A stretch of DNA of 64,000 nt from Salisapilia sapeloensis (Eukaryota; Oomycota; Peronosporomycetes; Peronosporales; Salisapiliaceae): NCBI GenBank assembly GCA_023334545.1, contig JAADVB010000089.1, forward strand, positions 1 through 64,000, given 5' to 3'. The notes under the pieces are model-generated. The model was not told where the DNA came from. It saw only the letters and a list, made by a program, of their open reading frames with translations, and made no database searches. Shown piece by piece: positions 29,789 to 37,440 of this stretch. Each line of letters opens with the position of its first letter. Position 1 is the stretch's first letter. Position numbers and translations under genes: made by a program.

Positions 29789-31069
29789 ATGGCATGGAAC
29801 ATGACTGCAACCGCGGCGCCAGTCGCACCAACTCGACAGAAAACTATGCAAGAGATTATGGACGAAGAATTAGCACAACAAATGTATGAAGAAGAATGTC
29901 GTGGTCTGGAGCATGACATTAATCCGGAACGCCAGAACAATGTCTTTGCCCACATGGCACCATCAGCTCAATTCGAAGACACTCGTGCCAATTGGTTGAA
30001 TGCAGAGACAGCCAACCTGGAAGATAAGGAGCCATCGACTGATACAGACAGCAGCATTCCTACTGCCAAGACAGATCTTCGACTCGGGAGTAGTCCGAAG
30101 AAAGCATCGAGCAGCACTCTTCCTCGTCCGGTAGATGACTTTGCCAAGACACATAGCTCATTTCGTGAAGCCATGCGTCGACAGTACAAGTCGGACAAGA
30201 AAGGCTTGTCTGGACGAGTGGAAGCAGCTACGCATGCTACGCGCGAAGGTGTATTGGACGAACGTACGGAACGTTTGATGCAAAAGCTAATCAATCGAGA
30301 AGAATTGGATGAAATGCACGGTATTGTCCAAACGGGCAAAGAGGCACATGTCTTCCATGCCGTCGGAACTGACCCGGACACTTTTGCCGAAACGCATTTC
30401 GCGGTCAAAATCTTTAAAACGACATTAAACGAATTTAGCAATCGACATGAGTACGTCACTGGTGACCATCGCTTCCAGCCGAACTTCAACAAGCATTCCA
30501 ACCGACAGCAATTGCATACGTGGACCGAAAAGGAGTTCAAGAACCTCCATCGAGCGATTCAAGCCAAGATCCGAGCGCCACTACCGAAAGTCTTTAAGGA
30601 ACATGTCTTGATTATGGAGTTTATCGGCGTCGAAGGCTTCCCTGCTCCACCACTCAAGGATGTATCGTTCGAGACGAAGCAGGAGATGGCAAGTGCCTAC
30701 GTACAGATCTTAAAGTCCGTCCGGGAGCTCTATCAGACAGCTCGTTTGGTCCATGGTGACTTGAGCGAGTACAATGTCCTGTACTTGGACAGCAAGTGCT
30801 GGCTCATTGACTTTGGCCAAGCCGTGACGACGACACACCCAGAGGCTGAGACCCTGCTCGTACGCGACATGGATAATATCCGACAATTCTTTTTGAAAAG
30901 AGGGCTAGAAGCTTCAGATGAAGATGACTTGACAGTCCTAAGTCGAGAGGAAGAAGTGGCATATGTGACGACGGAAAACGATGCTTTGGACACGATCCAA
31001 TCTGCTAGTATGCAAACGCTTGTACGCGAGACACAAGTAGGACGAGGTGATGTTCAAGACACGGAATAA
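29789..31069 (+). CDS. RIOK3: RIO-family atypical kinase, RIOK3-like
   Basis: An intronless ORF of 426 residues. The N-terminus has a short motif typical of RIOK3 (IMDEELAQQMYEEE, residues 23-36) and a helical linker. The RIO domain has the flexible P-loop QTGKEAHVFHA (181-191), the ATP-lysine in FAVKIFKTTLNEF (K207), LIMEFIG, the catalytic loop VHGDLSEYN (D324) and the metal-binding aspartate in LIDFGQAV (D341). KTTLNEF is the form found in RIOK3; RIOK1 has a different sequence there. RIO kinases act in late 40S ribosome maturation, and RIOK3 can also act in signalling. The metal motif deviates from the usual IDVSQSVE. Downstream FAR1-type gene converges within 24 bp. Confidence 0.8.
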   Translation: MAWNMTATAAPVAPTRQKTMQEIMDEELAQQMYEEECRGLEHDINPERQNNVFAHMAPSAQFEDTRANWLNAETANLEDKEPSTDTDSSIPTAKTDLRLGSSPKKASSSTLPRPVDDFAKTHSSFREAMRRQYKSDKKGLSGRVEAATHATREGVLDERTERLMQKLINREELDEMHGIVQTGKEAHVFHAVGTDPDTFAETHFAVKIFKTTLNEFSNRHEYVTGDHRFQPNFNKHSNRQQLHTWTEKEFKNLHRAIQAKIRAPLPKVFKEHVLIMEFIGVEGFPAPPLKDVSFETKQEMASAYVQILKSVRELYQTARLVHGDLSEYNVLYLDSKCWLIDFGQAVTTTHPEAETLLVRDMDNIRQFFLKRGLEASDEDDLTVLSREEEVAYVTTENDALDTIQSASMQTLVRETQVGRGDVQDTE

Positions 31070-31092
31070 CTTTTTAAAACTCTCTTTTGCCA

Positions 31093-31905
31093 TTAAGTCG
31101 CTTTTAACCGTCGAAGTAGATTTTGTAAATCCTTGATACTCATCTGTGCATTTCCATCAGCTTCTTTCACATATTCCAATATCTTCTTATGTGGGATTTT
31201 AATCCGAGCAAGTATCGCGACGGTCTCTTGGACGTGACTGCTCAAAGCGTTTCGGACACGAGGATAGCGTTTATAGATCTCTTGGTTGACAGCATGGTTA
31301 TGACAAGCATGCTGGGATGTCACGACGACGTGCCAATTCGCTCCACGACGTTGGACGCATGCGTTGATACGAGCAGGGCATTCTAACGATCGATGTCCTC
31401 GGATGCTCCGATCGCCTTTGGCACGTAAGCGAGGCTTGCCTGCGTGCGTGCATACGAGTGTTTTCACGTAGACTGGGAAGCTTTCTTGTGGAATTAACGG
31501 CGATAAATTACGTTTGGTCATGATCGAATTGCGATGGCTCGTCGGCGTGGCCGTCCGGACGATATAGTGTTGATACGTCTGACCTTCATACGTTCGAATG
31601 TACGCATGGAAGTCTTCCCATGACACAAAGATAGATTGGTCGAGTTTCGGTACTGGGACAGGTGTCGATGACAAGGTTAGTTCACCACTATGTGGCGTCG
31701 ACGTCGTGTCCGACGGTATGTCCGAGGACATGGCAAGAGCTGATGCATCGTCATTCGGAGCATTCTCCGAGAAGGCGGACTCATGGAGGAGGATAGGTGA
31801 ATGGACATTGGGTACATGTGTGGATGGTGTCAATAGAAAGTCGTTGGAGGCATTCACATCGCCTTTGAGTGGCATGGAAGCGTTTTCCTCCGCCATCGCC
31901 TCCAT
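31093..31905 (-). CDS. FAR1/GCM-type DNA-binding protein, MULE transposase-derived
   Basis: The start at 31905 (MEAMAEENAS) gives 270 residues. A slightly longer open frame begins with a GTG codon and is not used. After a 100-residue disordered part, the domain starts at WEDFHAYIRTYEG and has the zinc-ligand pattern of the WRKY-GCM/FAR1 superfamily: CTHAG, ECPARI, then HACHNH. The final segment (LEYVKEADGN through SIKDLQNLLRRLK) is the linker that in MULE transposases leads into the catalytic DDE domain. Here the protein stops at that point with a clean TAA. No catalytic domain or inverted repeats were seen nearby. This fits a host gene made from the DNA-binding half of a transposase. A transcriptional role in the nucleus is inferred. 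Confidence 0.7.
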   Translation of the reverse strand: MEAMAEENASMPLKGDVNASNDFLLTPSTHVPNVHSPILLHESAFSENAPNDDASALAMSSDIPSDTTSTPHSGELTLSSTPVPVPKLDQSIFVSWEDFHAYIRTYEGQTYQHYIVRTATPTSHRNSIMTKRNLSPLIPQESFPVYVKTLVCTHAGKPRLRAKGDRSIRGHRSLECPARINACVQRRGANWHVVVTSQHACHNHAVNQEIYKRYPRVRNALSSHVQETVAILARIKIPHKKILEYVKEADGNAQMSIKDLQNLLRRLKAT

Positions 31906-32024
31906 CTTCCAGAACTGGTCGAACACTTCCTAGCTACACGGAAGGGATGTACCATAAATGTGCCGACAACAAAAGCGTTTCAAGGTTTATTATGGTTACG
32001 AGCATCTAAATACGCATTCTCTGC

Positions 32025-33662
32025 TCATGACAATACGAGCTGGAAGTCGGAGATTAATGCAAAGATGAGCGTGACGATCGATAAGATCACTAGTGTGAGC
32101 AATCGCCTTGAATCCCATGCCGAATGTCGCCACGGATACAATTTCCAGTAATACACGGTCGGCAGGATGTAGCACAAGAGCAAGAGCGCAGTCGATCCGA
32201 CGAACGAAAAGACGAACTCGACACCAGGGACGTGCAATGCACACAAGACTTGCGTTGCCAACAGAAGAAATGCGACCGCAGCTTGGGCCATCCACTGCCC
32301 CATCCGATGTTTCCATCCGAATGCTTGTCTTCGCAACTCGGTCGTACTAACGTTGCGACATCGTATTTCCAACATTAACTCCTTTAACGGATGAAAGAGC
32401 AACGGAAACGACAACAAGATGGAGCCAAAGAGCGCTACACATGGGATCGTCATGATCGCGTCGTCATCCAGATTAAGCAAGATGTTGCCCTTCGTTGCTG
32501 AACCGTAGATACTCGCAGCGCAGTATCCAAAACTTCCGTATAACAAAATGCACACAAACGCTGCTGCATAAACGTAGTATCGCATACGCCTTCCAGCTTG
32601 ATGGAAATCGCTGTTGAACGCAATATCCAGCAACCCGGAGCTGCTCGCAGTGTGGAACAATGACTGGAGTCCAGACTGACTGTGTGTCTCATTCCAACGC
32701 TGTGCGACTAATTGGGCCAGCAACGGGATCACATTGAGATGCATCATAAAGGTGAAATTGTAGATGCCAAAGACTTCTGCAAAGTGAACCCCACTTGGTG
32801 ACTCTTCCGGATGTACATTTCCTTTCTCCGGTAAGTCGTTCGGCAACGTGATGGCACGATAGGTTACTGCCGCCACTAGATACAGCACAAACGTGAAGCT
32901 TAGATAGGAAGAGTATCGTAGCGCCGAGATATTCTTCAACGTGCCAAGAGGCAATGCGACAAGAAGAAACACAAGCCAGACTGTGCGCAATACAAGCGTG
33001 TCTTGCGTTTCCATCGGCATGTCTTCAAAGGCAGTGCTGCTGAACGCATACGCGAATGAAAGAATCGTTGGTGCCATGTCTTTCACAACACGAACGCTAC
33101 CAACGCATGCTCCAAACACAGCAAACGCAGTCGTAAACGCGACAAAACGAGCGAGCTTCGTTCCGCCTGCTCGTACAGCCAGTTCCTGATACGTTTCCTT
33201 CATCTCGGCTTCACTTGATTTACATGCAACGGCAACATGTACACGCAAGATAATGTCGGCCGTAAACGCCATGGCTGTACCAACAACTACAAGTACGATA
33301 AAAGCTGAAGTGGGCGATAGAAGAAGGAACGTGTAGGGTATGGACAAGGTGCCGGCGCCAATGGCCGACATGAGCAATGTAAACGGTATGGCACAATAGC
33401 TCGACACTTGTTTAAACCATGTCAAAATGCCGTTTCGAGTGTCTGGAGCAGTCAATTGTAGAGAATTAGTACTGCCCTTTAATGTTTCTCCGGATAATGC
33501 AGCAGCAGCGTCGATGGAGATGAGCTCACCATCATCAAGTACGGATGGGAAGCCTCGCTCAAAAGAAGCGAGGTGTTCTCGGCCTTGAAGTTCTGGCGAT
33601 AAAGATGCCGAGCGACCTGCTGGCGCAGATAGCAATGGATGTTGTTCGTAAGTTCCTGTCAT
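32025..33662 (-). CDS. AAAP-family amino acid transporter, copy 1
   Basis: The start at 33662 (MTGTYEQHPLL) gives 545 residues; the open frame reaches five codons further through a TTG. About 90 cytosolic residues precede the first helix, LLMSAIGAGTLSIPYTFLLL, which carries the unwound G-x-G-x-LS-IP motif of the AAAP/SLC38 fold. About 11 helices in total are visible, with a long loop before ICLLYGSFGYCAASIYG and the conserved GNILLNL stretch. Members move neutral amino acids with H+ or Na+ across plasma or vacuolar membranes. The substrate is not predictable. It is a close structural match to the gene at 46572-48155 (same motifs, same strand). Divergent from the PAPS reductase gene, 230 bp away. 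Confidence 0.88.
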   Translation of the reverse strand: MTGTYEQHPLLSAPAGRSASLSPELQGREHLASFERGFPSVLDDGELISIDAAAALSGETLKGSTNSLQLTAPDTRNGILTWFKQVSSYCAIPFTLLMSAIGAGTLSIPYTFLLLSPTSAFIVLVVVGTAMAFTADIILRVHVAVACKSSEAEMKETYQELAVRAGGTKLARFVAFTTAFAVFGACVGSVRVVKDMAPTILSFAYAFSSTAFEDMPMETQDTLVLRTVWLVFLLVALPLGTLKNISALRYSSYLSFTFVLYLVAAVTYRAITLPNDLPEKGNVHPEESPSGVHFAEVFGIYNFTFMMHLNVIPLLAQLVAQRWNETHSQSGLQSLFHTASSSGLLDIAFNSDFHQAGRRMRYYVYAAAFVCILLYGSFGYCAASIYGSATKGNILLNLDDDAIMTIPCVALFGSILLSFPLLFHPLKELMLEIRCRNVSTTELRRQAFGWKHRMGQWMAQAAVAFLLLATQVLCALHVPGVEFVFSFVGSTALLLLCYILPTVYYWKLYPWRHSAWDSRRLLTLVILSIVTLIFALISDFQLVLS

Positions 33663-33893
33663 CTCGTCGCATACCAAGGGAGGCGCAGTGTCCTGGAATC
33701 GTCATGTGGCTCTACGACAGAATACTTCGAGTTGTAAAAGACATTCACGGTAGTATCTGACGATTCTCGACTGAAGTTTCTCATTGGTCGTGTTAAAGCC
33801 CAATGAGCAACATGGAGGAAGGCGGACTACTTTGGTAGGAGAGGAGAACGTCTACTAGCATTTATAAATTTGCTTCGAATATATCAAGTAAGA

Positions 33894-34970
33894 ATGACCG
33901 CGGATAACTGTCTTGGGATCTATGACCCGTCGCAGTACGACTCTTTGCAAGCGTATGCGGATGCCATGAATGCTCAATTGCAAGGCAAGACGGCAAGCGA
34001 AATCATCGAATGGACGCTCGAAACGTTCGGCGCACAGCACACTGCTTTGAGCTCCAGTTTTGGCATCACCTCCGCAGTTATGCTCAACCTGACCAAGCAG
34101 CATGCACCTGGTGTACCTGTGATCTGGATTGACACGGGCTACTTGCCAGCAGAAACGTACCGGTTCGCGGATAAACTGACGAAATCACTTGATTTGGATA
34201 TCCGCGTCTTCCAATCACCAGTGACGCCAGCGCGTATGGAAGCGTTGTACGGCAAGTTGTACGAAATCCCGACCGAAGCTGCCCATAAGCAATATGGCTA
34301 CCTTCGAAAAGTTGAACCGATGCAACGAGCTTTAGAAGAGCTCCAGACAAAAGCTCTATTGGCTGGCGTGCGCGCTGAACAGACTGCCAATCGTCAGCAA
34401 ATGCAGATCGTCAATGTGTACGAGGGGAGGTTGAAGATTTGTCCCATTTTGCAATGGACGAAGCAGGATGTCGAAAAATACATGTCGGTCGAGGAGCTGC
34501 CGTACCATCCGCTAAAGTATGAAGGATACGTTAGCGTCGGTGACTGGCATTCGAGCCGTCCCGTGGCGGAGGGCGAGGAAGGTAATGAACGTGCTGGTCG
34601 ATTCCATGGTGTTTCCCAGGAATGTGGTCTTCACGTCGATATGGCCGATGTCACTTTGGAGGATTTGAAGGTCCAGACGGGATTGACGGCTAAGGAAGAG
34701 GAAATTAAGGAAAAGGTCGCGCAGCCGAACGGCATCGTGATCGTGAGCAAACCGACGTGTAAATTCTGTAACGCGTCCAAGGACGAATTCAAGCAGCGCG
34801 GATGGACGTATGAAGACTTTACGGTCGGTCAAGACATCTCGATTCCCGCAGTTCAAGAAATTGTGGGCAAACCCGTGAAGACGGTGCCGCAAATATGGAA
34901 GGACGGTCAGTATATCGGCGGTTACACGGAGCTGGCGCAGCACCTGGGCATCCCATCTCGATTTGCATAG
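33894..34970 (+). CDS. PAPS reductase fused to a C-terminal glutaredoxin
   Basis: The start at 33894 (MTADNCLGIY) gives 358 residues. Residues 30-250 form the PAPS reductase domain: PP-loop SSSFG (53-57), WIDTGYLPAETY (78-89), GVRAEQTANR (158-167) and the catalytic C-terminal Cys in ECGLH (C244). The double Cys-Cys pairs that bind the 4Fe-4S cluster in APS reductases are absent, so it should use PAPS. Residues 280-358 are a glutaredoxin domain with CKFC (289-292), TVPQIW (cis-Pro) and GGYTEL for glutathione binding. The fusion supplies its own reductant through glutathione. Plant APS reductase has a similar order but is of the APS, Fe-S type. It converts PAPS to sulfite in assimilation. Convergent gene starts 12 nt after the stop. 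Confidence 0.9.
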   Translation: MTADNCLGIYDPSQYDSLQAYADAMNAQLQGKTASEIIEWTLETFGAQHTALSSSFGITSAVMLNLTKQHAPGVPVIWIDTGYLPAETYRFADKLTKSLDLDIRVFQSPVTPARMEALYGKLYEIPTEAAHKQYGYLRKVEPMQRALEELQTKALLAGVRAEQTANRQQMQIVNVYEGRLKICPILQWTKQDVEKYMSVEELPYHPLKYEGYVSVGDWHSSRPVAEGEEGNERAGRFHGVSQECGLHVDMADVTLEDLKVQTGLTAKEEEIKEKVAQPNGIVIVSKPTCKFCNASKDEFKQRGWTYEDFTVGQDISIPAVQEIVGKPVKTVPQIWKDGQYIGGYTELAQHLGIPSRFA

Positions 34971-34982
34971 AAAGACAGAAAA

Positions 34983-35371
34983 TCAAGCTACTTTATGACT
35001 TTTCGCATCTATCTTTTCGATTTCCGAATCTCCAAGCGTCGTGACGATCTTCTCGAGCGGAAGAAAGCCGTTGACGCTTGTAAAACTGCTCTCCATAAAT
35101 TTTACATAAATGCTGTCGCACATCCTTCCAACTTGCACCTGGTCGAAAGCGTTCGTGCAATCGCTCGTGCTTTCGCTCTTCCGCGCTAGCAACTCGGACC
35201 GCCACAAAGCCGCGAGCTTTTTCAGTTGGCGGTCACGAAACACCTATTCCGCGATTGAAATGCTCGAACACGCTATAATTTCGCCTGGGATCAATTTTCA
35301 ACGTTCGTTTCTTCGAGCGCCGACTCGCCCCGTCTCCCCCAATGTATCTCCGTCGGCTTGTCGAGCACCAT
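34983..35371 (-). CDS. Hypothetical small protein, two exons
   Basis: A weak model: exon 1 35371-35303, exon 2 35243-34983, with GT-AG ends, joined in frame into 109 residues. The 86-residue second exon is acidic, helical and balanced (LKKLAALWRSELLARK at the start, SVNGFLPLEKIVTTLG near the end). A second frame of exon 2 is also open for 70 codons, so the true frame is not secure. The donor (AAC/GTTGAA) is weak. The stop lies 12 nt from the PAPS reductase stop on the other strand, which would suit this compact genome. No family was recognised. Confidence 0.35.
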
Positions 35372-35495
35372 GGGCAACACAGTTACCGTCGAGGTGGCAG
35401 TCCGAATTCCGAACCTCGAGACTTCGATCGTGATTGGTTGAAAATACTAAAGTAGCGTTAAGTGAACCTAAGCACAGATGCTCTCTCTTGCCTTT

Positions 35496-35512
35496 TCATT
35501 TTGCATTTTGCC
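35496..35512 (+). promoter_or_regulatory. Oomycete initiator + flanking promoter element, sestrin gene
   Basis: TCATTTTGCATTTTGCC is an Inr-like YCAYTYYY followed at once by CATTTTGC (FPR-like MWTTTNC). It lies about 74-90 nt before the ATG at 35586. Confidence 0.5.
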
Positions 35513-35585
35513 CGGTCCTGCACAAGTTGACGTTCCCGCGTAACTAGTAGATACTCATCGCCGATCTTCACGTATCTTGAACTCG

Positions 35586-37355
35586 ATGAGTTTTGCCTTC
35601 CCCTATACTCGAGACGACGCAGCCATGCGCCGCAGTGTCTCGAAAGAGCTCTTCTTCCGACGCTTGCTCGTCGAAAGCAGCGACGTGCAAGTGCAAGTTG
35701 CTGCGTCCGTTGCCCAAGAGCTAGAGCAGATGTTGCAGGATGCTGATCCTACCATGCTTTATCGAGAGTACTACCCGACTGCTGCCCGCATGGCGAAAGA
35801 GGCACCTTTCCGCGCCATACGAGATGCACTGGCGCCGATCGTCGACAACATGAAGGACCAGTTCGCGCACTTGAAAGAAGATAATAACGACGCAGACGAG
35901 ATCAGTGCATCGTACTTTGTTGATGCAAAGGAACTGCCGACCGTCGAATCCCTCTGGAGTGATGCTGAGAATGAATCCGAGGCCAAGCACGTTGTCGCCG
36001 AGACGTTTCTATCTGTTGGACGACTCACACACTTCACCCGCGTCTTATCGTGGCATCCAAGTTACTTGCAGCTGTTCCAGGCAAGTTTAAGTGCCATCAT
36101 GATGCATGAAGGTACTCTACCTCTTGCATGGCGTAGTTACATTTCAATCCTAGCATGCGCAGAGCAGCGTTGCCACTACCTTGCAGACATGCAACAGAGC
36201 CTCTTCCTCGTGAACGGTGGAGAACCTGCGTGGGTTAAAGGTATCGAACATGTGCCAAGCAAATTATTCCAACTGCACGAATTAAGTGCTCTGCTCGCAC
36301 ACCGACCGTGGCTGCTAACGAAAGACCACATTGCAGACTTGCTATTTGCAGATCAAGAAGAGTCCTGGTCAGTGTCGGAACTGGTGCATGCCATCATCGT
36401 GCTCTGCCAGTACCACTCTATGAGCAGCATCGCTCATGGTATGGGCATGGCAGAGGAACCTGATCTCGCTTCTTACAGTGATTATGGGTCAGCTGGTAAA
36501 GCATCTCCAATCTCCAGCAGGTCTTCCAGCGCATCTCCACGACAGTCTGGTGAGAATGATGCTGCCTTGATGAACGCAAGCGATTTCTCTCTATCGGAGG
36601 ACACGATAGATGAAAGTTCGGCCGGCGTCACGGAGATGAACATTGCTGAAATGGACCGCGAAGATGACTTGGTCTTTAAGAGGCTACGTAGCTGCACGAG
36701 AGACGGTAGTGAAACCGCAGAAGATGACGATGACGATGGACTACTTGCCGATATCGAAAGCGACATGGACTACATCTTTGAAGTCGCAGCAAACGAAGAA
36801 GCAGCCGAAGTCGGTACGCCATCCAGCAAACAGAAGGATGCGTTACGACGTTTCTGTGGCGGATCTGTGTCTTGTTACTCGGACTTTGACGTGCGCTCCG
36901 GCGAATACGATGTGCTTCATACTGAAGACTTTTCCTGGGACGAGCATTGCTTCTCCCTCGTACGTCGCTACTTTCCCGGAGACACTGGTCAGATCCTGGA
37001 AGATCTATTCGATCTAACTGGCAAACTGACGTACGACTACTTTGGTCACGAGAAACGCGAAGTGGACACGAGTCCCTACCGTAGCGCCATTTGGTACTAC
37101 GTCCACCGAATCTTCGGTATCTTTCACGACGACTATGATTATCGTCAAGTGAACTTGTTTTTAAATACGCCGACCAAGATTTTCGTTAAAAAGGTCGCCT
37201 GTACGCCGTGGCGTGTGACGAGAGAAGATTTTGAGCACTTTGATCATTCACTAAGTCCACCGGAAAAGTGCCACGTCACATTGATCGTGGCAGAAGCTAG
37301 GAAACAAGCTGGACTCATGTATGCCCTGCGTGCGGTCATGAATCACATGCGTTAG
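35586..37355 (+). CDS. SESN: Sestrin
   Basis: The start at 35586 (MSFAFPYTRDD) gives 589 residues; a TTG start nine nt upstream is ignored. The N-terminal half matches sestrin: HPSYLQLF, then the alkylhydroperoxidase-like active site ACAEQRCHYLADMQ (catalytic Cys about residue 196), LFQLHELSALLAHRPWLLTKDHI and SWSVSELVHAIIVL. A long acidic Ser-rich insert separates the halves. The C-terminal half has FSWDEHCFSLVRRYFP, RSAIWYYVHRIFGI, DDYDYRQVN, KKVACTPWRVT and CHVTLIVAEARKQAGLMYALRAV. In animals sestrins reduce TORC1 activity via GATOR2 when leucine is low and act in redox defence. Leucine-contact equivalents of human Sestrin2 are mostly present (see findings). It is longer than animal sestrins (about 480 residues) because of the insert. 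Confidence 0.9.
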   Translation: MSFAFPYTRDDAAMRRSVSKELFFRRLLVESSDVQVQVAASVAQELEQMLQDADPTMLYREYYPTAARMAKEAPFRAIRDALAPIVDNMKDQFAHLKEDNNDADEISASYFVDAKELPTVESLWSDAENESEAKHVVAETFLSVGRLTHFTRVLSWHPSYLQLFQASLSAIMMHEGTLPLAWRSYISILACAEQRCHYLADMQQSLFLVNGGEPAWVKGIEHVPSKLFQLHELSALLAHRPWLLTKDHIADLLFADQEESWSVSELVHAIIVLCQYHSMSSIAHGMGMAEEPDLASYSDYGSAGKASPISSRSSSASPRQSGENDAALMNASDFSLSEDTIDESSAGVTEMNIAEMDREDDLVFKRLRSCTRDGSETAEDDDDDGLLADIESDMDYIFEVAANEEAAEVGTPSSKQKDALRRFCGGSVSCYSDFDVRSGEYDVLHTEDFSWDEHCFSLVRRYFPGDTGQILEDLFDLTGKLTYDYFGHEKREVDTSPYRSAIWYYVHRIFGIFHDDYDYRQVNLFLNTPTKIFVKKVACTPWRVTREDFEHFDHSLSPPEKCHVTLIVAEARKQAGLMYALRAVMNHMR

Positions 37356-37440
37356 AAAGTGTCCATGTCTTCACCTCGGTCGTGTCGAAAGAAATGCACG
37401 TTAAGAATCAATAAGAATTGGTATTTAAAATACGCATCAA

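Noticed and set aside
29789-31069. First read as RIO1 kinase
   Set aside because: The KTTLNEF segment and the N-terminal LAQQMYEEE motif match RIOK3 more closely than RIOK1.
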